From Deltaproteobacteria bacterium (GTDB lineage: Bacteria > Desulfobacterota > Desulfuromonadia > Geobacterales > Pseudopelobacteraceae), in assembly GCA_019162745.1 (NCBI GenBank), contig JAFLLC010000072.1, forward strand, positions 7,647-71,646: a DNA stretch of 64,000 nucleotides, given 5' to 3'. The notes under the pieces were generated by a model. It was not told the DNA's origin. It did no database searches and was given only the letters and a program-made list of their open reading frames with translations. Position numbers and translations under genes: made by a program. Position 1 is the first letter of the stretch; every line of letters begins with the position of its first letter. Of the stretch, positions 28,009-37,571 are shown piece after piece.

Positions 28009-29508
28009 ATGGATAACACAGAAGATTTTGACTATAAAAAATACCTGAAACTGATCAATAAAAAGAAATATCTATTCGTGATACTTGCCCTTCTGATCAT
28101 GACCGGGGTGGTTATCACCAGCTATCTCCTTCCTGAACGGTATGAGGCCAAATGCACGGTCTTCATCGAAAAGAGCGTCATCAGTGAGCTTGTTAAGGGG
28201 ATCGCGATAACGCCGTCTTTTGATGACAAACTCAAGGTGCTGGCATACACACTGAAAAGCCGTACCTTACTGCTTAAGGTGTTCGATGATCTCGGACTGA
28301 ATGCCGATAAACAGACCAATGCACAGCTTGAAAAGATGGTCAGGGAGTTTCAGGCAAACACAGACATAAAGCTGAAAGACAAGGAAGGATTCTTTACCAT
28401 AATTTTTACTAATGAAAATCCACGCATTGCCCGGGACTATGTAAATGCGCTGGTTCGCCGCTATATAGAGGAAAATATTACATCCAAGCGGGAAGAGTCG
28501 TACGGCGCCACCAATTTTCTTTCTGAACAGATAACAACCGTCAAGGCAAAGTTCGAAGAGGCTGAAGCAAAGGCAAACAGTTACAAAAGGGACAAAGGAG
28601 GCGTGCTTGCCGAGAATGAAGGCGCCTTGCTTGCCGAGATTGGTTTTGCACAGCAGAAGATTGATGAGCTTTCAATTAAACGTCGCCAGCTTGAAAGTAT
28701 GCAGAGTCAGGCAAGGAGGAATGACCCGCTGAAAGCAAAGCTGTCTGCTCTTCAAAAAAAACAACAGGAACTTGGTCTCGTCTATACGGATAATCATCCG
28801 GAAGTTGCCGAGATAAACAACCAGATTGAGGACATCAAGCAACAGCTTCGATCGGGCTCCACGAGAGCATCTCTTGTGGATGGCCCCTCGCTTGAAGTGG
28901 AAAGAATCTCGATGGAGTTGAATTCACTCCGTGATGCTGAAAATAATCAGCGCCGGTATATCGCTTCAAAGCAGGCTCTGCTCAGAAGCATACCTGCTGC
29001 CAGAAGTGGGCTTGACGAACTGGAACGGGAGAAAAACAGTCAGAAATATCTTTATGAACAACTCGCAGCAAGATATGGGCAGTCTGAGGTCTCCAAACAG
29101 ATGGAGCTGCAGGACAAGTCTACCACTTTTAGAATAGTTGATCCGGCGATACTTCCGACCCAACCTTACAGCCCTCAACGGGTAAGAATAATCCTGTTGG
29201 GTGTCCTTGGCGGCCTGGCAGCCAGTTTTGCCTTCCTGCTGCTGCTTGACCAACTTGACAAGTCTGTACGGAATGTCGAGTCACTCAAGTCACTGGGTGT
29301 TCAGATTCTGGCGGTTGTGCCCACAATCGAAAATCCAGTTGAATTACAGGCGCTGCGAAAGAAAGACTACTGGTTTTACGGAATTGCGGGAACGTGTTTT
29401 TTGATGATTCTGGCCACGGTTCCGTTTGAGTTATTGAGACCTCTATCCATGGACGTTTTCAGCACGGCAAGCATCAAAACGTATCTAAATAATTTTTCCC
29501 TCAAATAG
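28009..29508 (+). CDS. Exosortase-A-associated polysaccharide chain-length determinant
   Basis: 499-aa polysaccharide co-polymerase. N-terminal Wzz domain with TM helix about 21-43, a long periplasmic coiled-coil (about 180-380, rich in K/E/Q heptads), and a second TM near 395-415 after a PxxPxxP-like element (LPTQPYSPQRVRI). A third hydrophobic helix (about 455-475) near the C-terminus is beyond the usual two. There is no fused kinase domain; the tyrosine kinase is encoded next, 40 bp on. It controls chain length and bridges the inner membrane to the export protein. GGGGTGA precedes the ATG. Confidence 0.9.
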   Translation: MDNTEDFDYKKYLKLINKKKYLFVILALLIMTGVVITSYLLPERYEAKCTVFIEKSVISELVKGIAITPSFDDKLKVLAYTLKSRTLLLKVFDDLGLNADKQTNAQLEKMVREFQANTDIKLKDKEGFFTIIFTNENPRIARDYVNALVRRYIEENITSKREESYGATNFLSEQITTVKAKFEEAEAKANSYKRDKGGVLAENEGALLAEIGFAQQKIDELSIKRRQLESMQSQARRNDPLKAKLSALQKKQQELGLVYTDNHPEVAEINNQIEDIKQQLRSGSTRASLVDGPSLEVERISMELNSLRDAENNQRRYIASKQALLRSIPAARSGLDELEREKNSQKYLYEQLAARYGQSEVSKQMELQDKSTTFRIVDPAILPTQPYSPQRVRIILLGVLGGLAASFAFLLLLDQLDKSVRNVESLKSLGVQILAVVPTIENPVELQALRKKDYWFYGIAGTCFLMILATVPFELLRPLSMDVFSTASIKTYLNNFSLK

Positions 29509-29548
29509 ATTGTAGCTGATCACATTACACGGTCAGAAAGGAAATGTT

Positions 29549-30361
29549 ATGAGCAGAATTGAGGAAGCACTTGAAAAGGCTGCTAAATTAAGGGTTGAGA
29601 CGGCATCAGCCGTGATACCTGAAACAAGAATTCCCAAAATCCATCTTCCACCGCCGCTCACCACACCGGGAATCACGTTGGCAAACAAGTTGCTCGTGAC
29701 CGTGAATGATCCGTATACACAGGCTGCAGAAGAATACCGCAAGCTGAAATCGGTTGTCGTCAAACTAACCAAAGAGGGCTCTTTTCTGAATATGCTGATG
29801 GTGACCAGTTCCGTTGGCGGCGAAGGTAAAAGCCTGACATCCCTTAATCTTGCCTTGAGTCTGGCCCAGGAATTCGACCACACGGTCCTGCTCGTGGATG
29901 CGGATATAAGAAAACCAACTATTCACAGTTATCTGGGGATAGAGAATTCGGCAGGATTGACTGATTGCCTCCTGGACGGCGTCGATGTAAAGGATGCGCT
30001 GATACGCACTGGAATCGGAAAGTTATCTTTTCTGCCTGCCGGGAGGAGTGTACCTAATCCTGCAGAAGTTTTTACCTCGCAACGGATGCGGGATTTCTTT
30101 CTTGAGATGAAAAATCGCTACCATGACCGCTATATCATAATTGACACACCGCCTGTGCTCCCCTTTGCCGAGACCCGTTCATTGAGTGCCATTGTAGACG
30201 GCATCGTGCTTGTGGCAAAGGAAGGGCTTGTTACGCTGCGCAATATTGAAGAAACGATGGAATACATCAAAGGTGCTCCGATGCTGGGCATTGTTTACAA
30301 TGAAGCGGCAACAGAATTTCAAAGTGACCGCTACCAATATTGTCGTGAAGAATATGCATAA
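29549..30361 (+). CDS. Exosortase-A-associated tyrosine autokinase (BY-kinase)
   Basis: 270-aa cytoplasmic kinase, the stand-alone half of a Wzc-type pair with the preceding gene. N-terminus MSRIEEALEKAAK is typical of the group. Walker A SSVGGEGKS, Walker A' VLLVDADIRKP and Walker B YIIIDTPP are all present. The C-terminal tail holds a small Tyr cluster (DRYQYCREEYA), fewer tyrosines than in many BY-kinases. Cycles of autophosphorylation are expected to control assembly of the co-polymerase. AAAGGA before the ATG; the ATPase gene starts 19 bp after its stop. Confidence 0.92.
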   Translation: MSRIEEALEKAAKLRVETASAVIPETRIPKIHLPPPLTTPGITLANKLLVTVNDPYTQAAEEYRKLKSVVVKLTKEGSFLNMLMVTSSVGGEGKSLTSLNLALSLAQEFDHTVLLVDADIRKPTIHSYLGIENSAGLTDCLLDGVDVKDALIRTGIGKLSFLPAGRSVPNPAEVFTSQRMRDFFLEMKNRYHDRYIIIDTPPVLPFAETRSLSAIVDGIVLVAKEGLVTLRNIEETMEYIKGAPMLGIVYNEAATEFQSDRYQYCREEYA

Positions 30362-30380
30362 AGAACAAAGGGGATAATCC

Positions 30381-31550
30381 ATGTACGAGTCTTTTTTTAA
30401 CCTGAAACAGAAACCGTTTGATCTCCTGCCGGATCCTGATTTTCTGTTCATGAGCAGTTCGCACAAAAAAGTACTTTCATATCTGGACTACGGTATCAGA
30501 GAACGAGTTGGTTTTATTCTTCTCACCGGTGAAGTAGGTTCGGGCAAAACTACCATCATCAGAAACCTTATCAAGAAAAACCTCACCGATGTTGTTCTCT
30601 CTAAAATATTTAATACGCGAGTTGATTCGGAACAGTTGATCGCGATGATTAATGACGATTTCGGCCTTCCTGTCCTGAACAAGGACAAAATAACGCTGCT
30701 GAGGGATTTAAATACCTTCCTGATTGATCAGTTTGTGAAGGGAAATCAGCCGGTACTGATAATTGACGAGGCCCAGAACCTGAACCAGGATCTGCTTGAG
30801 GAGATCAGGATGCTTTCCAATCTGGAAACCGACAATGCAAAGCTTCTGCAGATCATCCTCGTGGGGCAGCCTGAACTGCGCAAGACACTGGCATCGGCAA
30901 CACTTGTGCAATTGCGCCAGCGAATCAGCATCAACTGTCATATTCAGCCATTAAGTCGATTGGAAATTGAACTATATATACTGTATCGACTTGAAAAGGC
31001 AGGGGATCGGGAAGCTGTAAGCTTTTCTCAGGAAACCATTGATATTATATTTACGTACAGCAGGGGAATTCCAAGGCTGATCAATATTATCTGTGATTTT
31101 ATCCTGCTGGCAGCGTTCGCCGAGGAGACCAGAAACATTGATGCTGCTCTGGTGCAGGATATAATTGGCGATCTGGATTTTGAATATCATTATTGGGGAA
31201 GTGAGTCACTGGATGGGCACGTCACAGTTGAAAAAGATGTTGAGGCGGCATCTTCCCCTATCCGTTCCGAGCCTGTGTTTTCAGAGCTGATCAAAGGTAT
31301 CAACGATCGCCTCGAAAATCTGGGGAGAGAATCTGAATTGTCTACCCAGAAGATGTTTCAGGAAATGGCAGCTAAAATTGCTGACTTGGAGGAGTCAATG
31401 AAGTCACATCAGGATAAAACCGGCATGCTCATTCAAAAAATATTAAAAACCGATTCAATCATAGAAGACGAAAAAGCACGACAGTTATCAAATGAAGAAG
31501 GTTCACAATCGCTTATGGGGACAATGTTTGGTCGCATGTTCAGACTTTAG
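30381..31550 (+). CDS. Exosortase-A-associated secretion ATPase (AAA, ExeA-like)
   Basis: 389 aa. N-terminal AAA ATPase of the ExeA/GspA type (about 1-270): MYESFFNLKQKPFDLLPDP opening, Walker A GEVGSGKTT, Walker B VLIIDEAQNL, sensor region QIILVGQPELR. The last 120 residues are a helical, probably coiled-coil tail without a TM helix or peptidoglycan-binding domain. This subfamily (TIGR03015 type) is found almost only in PEP-CTERM loci; its exact role in export is not established. Operon position between the tyrosine kinase and the outer-membrane barrel is the usual one. Confidence 0.9.
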   Translation: MYESFFNLKQKPFDLLPDPDFLFMSSSHKKVLSYLDYGIRERVGFILLTGEVGSGKTTIIRNLIKKNLTDVVLSKIFNTRVDSEQLIAMINDDFGLPVLNKDKITLLRDLNTFLIDQFVKGNQPVLIIDEAQNLNQDLLEEIRMLSNLETDNAKLLQIILVGQPELRKTLASATLVQLRQRISINCHIQPLSRLEIELYILYRLEKAGDREAVSFSQETIDIIFTYSRGIPRLINIICDFILLAAFAEETRNIDAALVQDIIGDLDFEYHYWGSESLDGHVTVEKDVEAASSPIRSEPVFSELIKGINDRLENLGRESELSTQKMFQEMAAKIADLEESMKSHQDKTGMLIQKILKTDSIIEDEKARQLSNEEGSQSLMGTMFGRMFRL

Positions 31551-31566
31551 TTATTGAGGAGATGTC

Positions 31567-32793
31567 ATGTCAAGCATATTAGGGGCATCCGTAGCGGTAG
31601 TCGTTCTTGCAGCCGTACCTGTTGCACAGGCGGCGGAGTTTGAGGTGCACCCTTCTCTGGCTGTCAGCGAGGAGTATACCGATAATGTTTTTGAGACTAC
31701 TACCAACCGTGTCTCTGATTACATCACCAGGGTGCTTCCGGGGATTGCCATGAGTTACAGTGCGCCGGCTCTTACCGGAAATCTGGGGTATGTGTTTGAC
31801 TACCGGTATTACGCCAGAGACAGCCATAAAGATGAGACAACTCATTCACTCACTGCAAAGGGCAAACTGACGGCAGTTAATAACCTCCTTTTTCTGGAAT
31901 TCAGCGATGAATATCAGCGGGTTTCGCTGGATGCAACCAGGGATGTGACGAGAGAAAGCCTGTTTGTCAACCAGTCAGACCGCAATGTAGCCACGGTATC
32001 GCCCTATCTGGCTTTGCGTATTACTGAAAGAATCCCGCTTAAGGCCGGTTACCGATTTATAGACACCCGCTATTTTGATTCAGTCGGCATCGATAAAACC
32101 GACCACATAGCCTTTATGGAAACAGCTTACGAATTATCGAAACGCTGGAGCCTGACAGCCTCCTATACCTTTACCAGGGAGTTGGCTGATGTTGATGATT
32201 TCAGCCAGCACCAGGCGCTTGGAGGCTTCCGCTATGAATATGCGGATAAATCGTTTCTTTTTGCCCAGGCAGGAAACGCCTGGACCCGTTATGACAGTGG
32301 CCAGAGTCTTAATAGCCTCAACTGGAATGCGGGGCTCACCCATGTGTTTAATACTGTGACAGGAACTTTAAACACGGGCGTCCAATACAATGAAGATCCG
32401 CTGAGCAATATTATGAAGGAAAGCTTTGTTAGCGGCAGCATTGAAAAGCGCCTTAACAGGGGCTCCATAAATTTTTCTCCCATGTATTCTGAGTATGTTC
32501 TGACTAAGACAGACATCCTGCAGACAAAGAAATATGGTGCAACTGCCAGCGGTCAGTACGAGTTTACCGCCGATCTGAAAGGTAGACTTACCTTTCAGGC
32601 AGAAAAGTACGAACAGCCGCTTTTGGACAGCTATACCCGGCGTTTCCAGGTTGATTCCGGGCTCAGTTATCTCCTGGCCAAGCAATTGGTCGCCTCGCTC
32701 TCCTATGTTTATGCAGGGTATTACTCGCCAGGCATTGCGTATGACAACCGTCATGTCAATCGGGCAATGATAGAGATCAAAAAAACATTCTGA
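31567..32793 (+). CDS. PEP-CTERM system-associated outer-membrane beta-barrel protein
   Basis: 408 aa. Short signal peptide (to VAQAAEF), then alternating amphipathic strands with aromatic girdle residues throughout (for example YVFDYRYYAR, YELSKRWSLTASYTF) and a C-terminal strand RAMIEIKKTF ending in Phe, the recognition signature for outer-membrane assembly. About 16-18 strands can be imagined. Matches the TIGR03016-type barrel of exosortase-A loci. It is the probable outer-membrane exit for the polysaccharide, partnering the non-lipidated export protein. GAGGAG precedes the ATG. Confidence 0.87.
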   Translation: MSSILGASVAVVVLAAVPVAQAAEFEVHPSLAVSEEYTDNVFETTTNRVSDYITRVLPGIAMSYSAPALTGNLGYVFDYRYYARDSHKDETTHSLTAKGKLTAVNNLLFLEFSDEYQRVSLDATRDVTRESLFVNQSDRNVATVSPYLALRITERIPLKAGYRFIDTRYFDSVGIDKTDHIAFMETAYELSKRWSLTASYTFTRELADVDDFSQHQALGGFRYEYADKSFLFAQAGNAWTRYDSGQSLNSLNWNAGLTHVFNTVTGTLNTGVQYNEDPLSNIMKESFVSGSIEKRLNRGSINFSPMYSEYVLTKTDILQTKKYGATASGQYEFTADLKGRLTFQAEKYEQPLLDSYTRRFQVDSGLSYLLAKQLVASLSYVYAGYYSPGIAYDNRHVNRAMIEIKKTF

Positions 32794-32801
32794 GGCAGCA
32801 G

Positions 32802-33644
32802 ATGATTAATGCCCTGACAATAGACGTCGAAGATTACTTCCAGGTGAACGCTTTTGCCCAGCGTATCAAGCCTGAACAGTGGGACGGATTTCCGCTCCGT
32901 GTTGAGGGAAATACTTTGCGTATTCTCGATTTGCTGGACGAATTTGCATTACGAGCAACATTCTTTGTTTTGGGCTGGGTTGCAGAAAGAGTTCCTTCAC
33001 TGGTTAAGGAAATCCATCGGCGGGGGCATGAAGTAGCCTGCCACGGTTATGGGCATCAGCTCATATATAATCAGTCACCACAAGGATTTCGCAACGATGT
33101 GTCCAAAGCTAAAAATATACTCGAAAACCTCTGCGGGGAACGGATTTACGGGTATCGCGCTCCGAGTTTTTCAATCACAACAAAGTCACTCTGGGCGCTC
33201 GACATTCTTGTGGAGATGGGGTTTGCCTACGATTCCAGCATCTTTCCCATTAATCATGATATCTACGGCATCCCCGGGGGAAAACGCTTTCCGCATGAAA
33301 TATCAACACACTCAGGCAAGATAAAGGAGTTCCCCATATCAACATTCCCGCTGAGAATGGGGTGCTGGCAATCTCAGATGCCGATTTGCGGCGGTGGGTA
33401 TCTGAGGCTCTTTCCTGCCGCACTGGTTGCACTGGCAATTCAGATAATCAATGTCAGCGAGATGCAGCCGGTAATCGTCTATTTTCATCCGTGGGAGATA
33501 GACACGGAGCAACCGCGCATCCGGGCTGGTTTGAAGTCATGTTTCAGACATTATGTAAACCTTGACCGTATGGAGCTGAAAATACGTCATTTGCTGGGTA
33601 GCTTCCGTTTTTCATCGGCAAGGAATGTCTTAAGCCAGACCTAA
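32802..33644 (+). CDS. Exosortase-A-associated polysaccharide deacetylase
   Basis: 280-aa NodB-fold enzyme without a signal peptide. The N-terminal metal motif reads TIDVEDYFQ, characteristic of the PEP-CTERM deacetylase group (TIGR03006 type). The His-pair motif is ACHGYGHQ and the downstream motif YGYRAPSFS. It would remove N-acetyl groups from glycan or lipid-linked intermediates on the cytoplasmic side, since no export signal is visible. It starts 8 bp after the barrel gene. A deacetylated amino sugar would give the free amine needed by the acyl-tailoring genes downstream (inference). Confidence 0.9.
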   Translation: MINALTIDVEDYFQVNAFAQRIKPEQWDGFPLRVEGNTLRILDLLDEFALRATFFVLGWVAERVPSLVKEIHRRGHEVACHGYGHQLIYNQSPQGFRNDVSKAKNILENLCGERIYGYRAPSFSITTKSLWALDILVEMGFAYDSSIFPINHDIYGIPGGKRFPHEISTHSGKIKEFPISTFPLRMGCWQSQMPICGGGYLRLFPAALVALAIQIINVSEMQPVIVYFHPWEIDTEQPRIRAGLKSCFRHYVNLDRMELKIRHLLGSFRFSSARNVLSQT

Positions 33645-33656
33645 GAGGTGTGCCAC

Positions 33657-34505
33657 ATGGAACTAGCAGCAGAAACAGGCTTTAAAAAACCGTGCACAGT
33701 CATACAGCCCCGTAAGGGTATGTTCCAGCTTGATCTAATAAGTGTATGGCGTCATCGTGAAATGCTTTACTTCCTTGTTTGGCGGGATGTGATTGTCCGA
33801 TACAAACAGACGGTTATCGGTGCGGCCTGGGTTATTGTACAGCCGACAATTACAATGATAATATTTACGCTTATCTTCGGGAAAATGGCCAGGATTCCCT
33901 CGGATGGAATACCATATCCGGTTTTTGCCTTCAGCGCTTTGCTCCCTTGGTCATACTTCTCTCAAGCTTTGACACGGAGTTCCAGCAGTGTGGTCAACAG
34001 CTCCAACCTGGTTACTAAAATATATTTCCCCCGGTTATTGATTCCCCTTGCCGCTTCGATTGCTCCGGTTGTTGACCTGTTCTTCTCCTTCATCGTTTTG
34101 CTGGCTCTGATGGCCTGGTTCAAAATTGCGCCGACGTGGGGTCTGCTGGCGCTGCCGCTGTTTTTAGGCCTTGCAATAATGACAGCCTTGTCTGTTGGAC
34201 TGTGGGCCTCGGCACTTAACGTGAAATATCGGGATGTGGGAAGCATTATCCCGTTTCTGATTCAGGTCTGGATGTATGCGTCTCCTGTCGCGTACCCGGT
34301 AAGCATGGTCCCTGAAAAATGGAAACTGCTCTACAGCCTGAATCCGATGGTTGCGGTCATTGAAGGTTTTCGTTGGGCTTTTCTCGGCAAGGGAAGTCCC
34401 GATCTGACGATGATGGCGGTGAGTACAGCCGTCGTGATGCTCCTGTTGTTTGGCGGCATCGTTTATTTCAAAAGGATGGAGCAGACTTTTGCCGATGATA
34501 TTTAA
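33657..34505 (+). CDS. wzm: ABC polysaccharide exporter, permease (Wzm-like)
   Basis: 282 aa with six predicted TM helices in an ABC-2 arrangement. The N-terminal DLISVWRHREMLYFLVWRD and RYKQTVIGAAWVIVQP are typical of TagG/Wzm permeases, as is the middle SALLPWSYF. I chose the ATG at 33657, 8 nt after AAGAGG, over an in-frame GTG at 33648. With the ATPase gene 41 bp downstream it forms an ABC transporter moving a lipid-linked glycan across the inner membrane. Confidence 0.92.
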   Translation: MELAAETGFKKPCTVIQPRKGMFQLDLISVWRHREMLYFLVWRDVIVRYKQTVIGAAWVIVQPTITMIIFTLIFGKMARIPSDGIPYPVFAFSALLPWSYFSQALTRSSSSVVNSSNLVTKIYFPRLLIPLAASIAPVVDLFFSFIVLLALMAWFKIAPTWGLLALPLFLGLAIMTALSVGLWASALNVKYRDVGSIIPFLIQVWMYASPVAYPVSMVPEKWKLLYSLNPMVAVIEGFRWAFLGKGSPDLTMMAVSTAVVMLLLFGGIVYFKRMEQTFADDI

Positions 34506-34546
34506 TCGTGCAGTTTTTATATAATCAGCGGTCACAGGAGCAGCGT

Positions 34547-35836
34547 ATGGGAGATGTTGCAATTCGGGCTGAAAAGCTTTCCAAGCGGTATAATATTGCG
34601 AAATTGAAAAAACGTCACACCACTCTCAGTGAACTGATCGCCGAGACTCTTAAGTCGGTACTGCATCAGAACGGAAGGTCCGGTAAAAGTTCGGAAACGT
34701 TCATGGCACTGACTGATGTCTCCTTTGAGATAGGGCAGGGTGAAGTCGTCGGCATCATCGGCCAGAACGGGGCCGGGAAAAGTACCTTGCTGAAGATCCT
34801 GTCCCGTATCACCGAACCGACGTGTGGTCGGGCCGAAGTCTACGGCAGAGTAGGCTCCCTGCTGGAGGTGGGCACCGGCTTTCACCCTGAACTGACCGGG
34901 AGGGAAAATATTTATCTTAACGGTGCCATAATAGGCATGAAGAAGGAGCAGATAAGCAGCCGTTTTGACGAAATAGTTGATTTTGCCGAAATAGGCAAGT
35001 TCCTGGATGTGCCAGTGAAGCGATACTCCAGCGGCATGTATGTGCGCCTGGGGTTTGCCGTGGCGGCACACCTTGAACCGGAGATTCTGCTGGTGGACGA
35101 GGTCCTGGCCGTAGGTGACGCTGCTTTCCAGAAGAAGTGTCTGGACAAGATACGAAATGCCTCAAAAAACGGTCAGACAGTGATTTTCATAAGCCACAAC
35201 ATGATTGCCGTCAACAGCCTGTGTAAGCGGGTCATATGGGTGAAGAGCGGAGAGATCGTCGAGGATGGCCCATCGGCTGATGTCGTAAGGAAGTATCTGA
35301 CAAAATCTGTGCAGGATCGTGATTTGTCTGAAGAGGTCTGGGATAGCGCCGCTGAGGCGCCGGGCAATGACATGGTGCGACTCCGCCGTGTCATTGTCAA
35401 GCATCAGGACGGCCGCCTGTTCGATCCGCTGTCTGATCCGTTGACGATGCAGACGCCGTTCAGGGTCGAGGTTGAATACTGGAATCTGGTCCCCGCCGCA
35501 CAATTACATATAACCCTGCACTTGTATAACGCGGAACAGATCATTGCGTTTACCACCGGTAACATTACCACCGCTGCCATGCCGTCCGGCCTGTTGCGCA
35601 GTGTCTGCTATTTTCCGGGGGATCTGCTGAACAGCGGCTCGCACCGGTTTGTCGTAATGGTTGTAAAGGACACCAATTGTGTGATCTACAGCCACGAAAG
35701 CCGGGTGGCCTTCGACATACTGGACGTCAGAGAGCGGCACGGGAGCTGGTACGGTAAGGAACCGGGGGTTGTGCAGCCGGTGCTGGAGTGGACAACTGAA
35801 TACCTTGGTGAAGATGGCGCAAGAGGGCAGTTTTAA
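34547..35836 (+). CDS. wzt: ABC polysaccharide exporter, ATPase with carbohydrate-binding C-terminus (Wzt-like)
   Basis: 429 aa. N-terminal ATPase (1-250): Walker A GQNGAGKST, signature YSSGMYVRLGFAVA, Walker B ILLVDEVLAVGD. The C-terminal 170 residues match the Wzt beta-sandwich domain that, in characterised O-antigen transporters, binds the chain-terminal modification. ATG at 34547 follows AGGAG; the earlier GTG at 34508 has no ribosome site. Because Wzt-C domains read a non-reducing-end cap, the adjacent acyltransferase cassette could supply that cap (inference). Confidence 0.93.
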   Translation: MGDVAIRAEKLSKRYNIAKLKKRHTTLSELIAETLKSVLHQNGRSGKSSETFMALTDVSFEIGQGEVVGIIGQNGAGKSTLLKILSRITEPTCGRAEVYGRVGSLLEVGTGFHPELTGRENIYLNGAIIGMKKEQISSRFDEIVDFAEIGKFLDVPVKRYSSGMYVRLGFAVAAHLEPEILLVDEVLAVGDAAFQKKCLDKIRNASKNGQTVIFISHNMIAVNSLCKRVIWVKSGEIVEDGPSADVVRKYLTKSVQDRDLSEEVWDSAAEAPGNDMVRLRRVIVKHQDGRLFDPLSDPLTMQTPFRVEVEYWNLVPAAQLHITLHLYNAEQIIAFTTGNITTAAMPSGLLRSVCYFPGDLLNSGSHRFVVMVVKDTNCVIYSHESRVAFDILDVRERHGSWYGKEPGVVQPVLEWTTEYLGEDGARGQF

Positions 35837-35861
35837 TCCCGAGCGGCGTGAGGAGTTGATA

Positions 35862-36647
35862 ATGGAAAAAGTGATCATTTTTGGAAACAGTCTGTTTGCC
35901 GAACTTTATTACGATTGCCTGACTAACGATTCCCCGTATGAAGTGGCGGCGTTTACCGTCGATCGGGAATACATAACTGCGGACAGTCTGTTCGGGCTGC
36001 CTGTCATTCCCTTTGCGGATATTGAATCCGTTTTCCCCCCTTCCCGATACAAGATGATCGTTTCTGTCAGCTTCCAAAAGGTCAACAGGGTACGAGAGGC
36101 CAAATATTTCCAGGCGAAAGCGAAGGGGTACGAGTTGATAAACTACGTCAACTCGAAAGCCTCTACATGGTCCGGATTGGCGATTGGCGACAATTGCAGC
36201 ATCGGACCAAACTGTATTGTCGAAGCCTTTGCCAGAATCGGCAATAACGTCACCGTAACGAACTCCGTGATGATTGGACACCATGTCGCCCTGAACGATC
36301 ATGCCTTCGTCGCCCCTGGCGCCGTGATCCTGGGCGGTGTGACCGTCGGCTCTCACAGTCTGATCGGTGCCAATGCGACCATCAAGGAGGGGGTCACAAT
36401 CGCGCCTGATTGTATTATCGGTACAGGAGTCTCCATAACCAGGAATACCGTAGAAAGAGGCGTGTATTTTAACCGCCCACCAGAACTATATCCCAAGCGC
36501 AGCGATGAATTGAGGGAATGGCTGACCTGGCCTGTGGACCCGGACAAACCGCGCTGGGGGTCCGGGCCAAGGACAAAAAAACAGCAGGTGTGGGTGCCGG
36601 ATAACAATGAACTTTTTAACGCCATCTCGCTGCCGCAAGGAGATTGA
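35862..36647 (+). CDS. PglD/NeuD-like sugar N- or O-acyltransferase (left-handed beta-helix)
   Basis: 261 aa. An N-terminal alpha/beta nucleotide-binding-type subdomain (VIIFGNSLFAELYYD) precedes hexapeptide repeats (about 110-210) such as IGDNCSIGPNCIVE and VTVGSHSLIGANATI. A catalytic-type His pair occurs in VMIGHHVALNDHAFV. Family members transfer acetyl or other acyl groups from CoA or ACP to the amino group of nucleotide-linked amino sugars. The C-terminal 50 residues (PELYPKRSDELREWL onward) are an extension I do not recognise. Start ATG follows GAGGAG; the next gene starts 1 bp after its stop. Confidence 0.85.
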   Translation: MEKVIIFGNSLFAELYYDCLTNDSPYEVAAFTVDREYITADSLFGLPVIPFADIESVFPPSRYKMIVSVSFQKVNRVREAKYFQAKAKGYELINYVNSKASTWSGLAIGDNCSIGPNCIVEAFARIGNNVTVTNSVMIGHHVALNDHAFVAPGAVILGGVTVGSHSLIGANATIKEGVTIAPDCIIGTGVSITRNTVERGVYFNRPPELYPKRSDELREWLTWPVDPDKPRWGSGPRTKKQQVWVPDNNELFNAISLPQGD

Positions 36648-36648
36648 G

Positions 36649-37539
36649 ATGAGTACTCTCATACGCGATATGACCAGATCGGATATCGATCGGGTCGGGG
36701 AGATTCTTTATGACGCGTTCACGGGTGTTGCGGCCAAATATGGATATGCTCCGGTTATGAATTGTGTGCAGGAAGGAAAAGCCTGGGCCTGGGCGATGAG
36801 CCGCTATGTTTCAAGCGAAGGCATCGTCGCTGAAGTTGATGGCCGCGTGGTAGGAGTGGTCTTTCTGAATAAAAGAGGTGACGTTGGCGGCGGGGGGCCA
36901 ATGGCCATTGACCCGGACTTTCAGGGGAAAACCATAGCGCCGCAGTTGATGACTGCTTTTCTTGAAAGAGGCAAAAGCTTGTCGAGCATACGGGTTGTTC
37001 AGGAGGCGTTTAACCCGACGTCCTTTTCATTCCAATATGCTTACGATTTTATGCCGGTCGCTGATCTGCTGGATCTTGTTCTGAACGGAAGGGCACGCCA
37101 ATGCCCTGATCTGCAAGGCAAAGTGAGTGAGCTGACGGCACAGGGCCTTGATGAACTGTGCAGCTATGATATGCCGCGCAGCCATTTTGATCGCCATACT
37201 GATCTTACCTATTATGTCAGGTGGGGTAAGATCCTTGTGTACCAAGATGCGGGGGAGATTCGAGGCTACCTGGCCTGCCTTCCCGGTACCGGTGCGATCC
37301 AGCTTGGTCCTTTGCTTGCCAGGGGCGAAGATGTGGCCGAGTGTCTGTTCACGCACGCACTTGCCCTTTTCAATGACCGGCCTTGCAGAACACGTGTTAT
37401 GGCAAGAGATGGCAGGTTTGTCAGAGCGTTGATGAAGCTGGGCTTCAGATTATACTGCCTGAGTTTGCTTATGGTGCGCGGAACGTGGCGGCCCGGTCAT
37501 AATATTGAGGCATTTGGACGGTTTCCTGAAGGTGTGTAG
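36649..37539 (+). CDS. GNAT-family acyltransferase (probably two tandem GNAT folds)
   Basis: 296 aa. The first half is a clear GNAT domain: IRDMTRSDIDRVGEILYDAF opening and the acyl-CoA/ACP pantetheine-binding motif A in AIDPDFQGKTIAPQLM (Q-x-x-x-x-A form). The second half (about 175-290) looks like a degenerate GNAT repeat (GAIQLGPLLA, FVRALMKLGFRLY). AAGGAG 5 nt before the ATG and a 1-bp gap from the previous gene imply translational coupling. The acyl carrier protein gene follows, so it may take its acyl group from ACP, not CoA. The acceptor is unknown: sugar, amino sugar or protein. Confidence 0.82.
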   Translation: MSTLIRDMTRSDIDRVGEILYDAFTGVAAKYGYAPVMNCVQEGKAWAWAMSRYVSSEGIVAEVDGRVVGVVFLNKRGDVGGGGPMAIDPDFQGKTIAPQLMTAFLERGKSLSSIRVVQEAFNPTSFSFQYAYDFMPVADLLDLVLNGRARQCPDLQGKVSELTAQGLDELCSYDMPRSHFDRHTDLTYYVRWGKILVYQDAGEIRGYLACLPGTGAIQLGPLLARGEDVAECLFTHALALFNDRPCRTRVMARDGRFVRALMKLGFRLYCLSLLMVRGTWRPGHNIEAFGRFPEGV

Positions 37540-37571
37540 CACCAATCGTCATCAAAAGGGGGGTGTGCCGG

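Noticed and set aside
34532..35071. 179-aa minus-strand frame
   Set aside because: Antisense to the Wzt ATPase; no recognisable domain.
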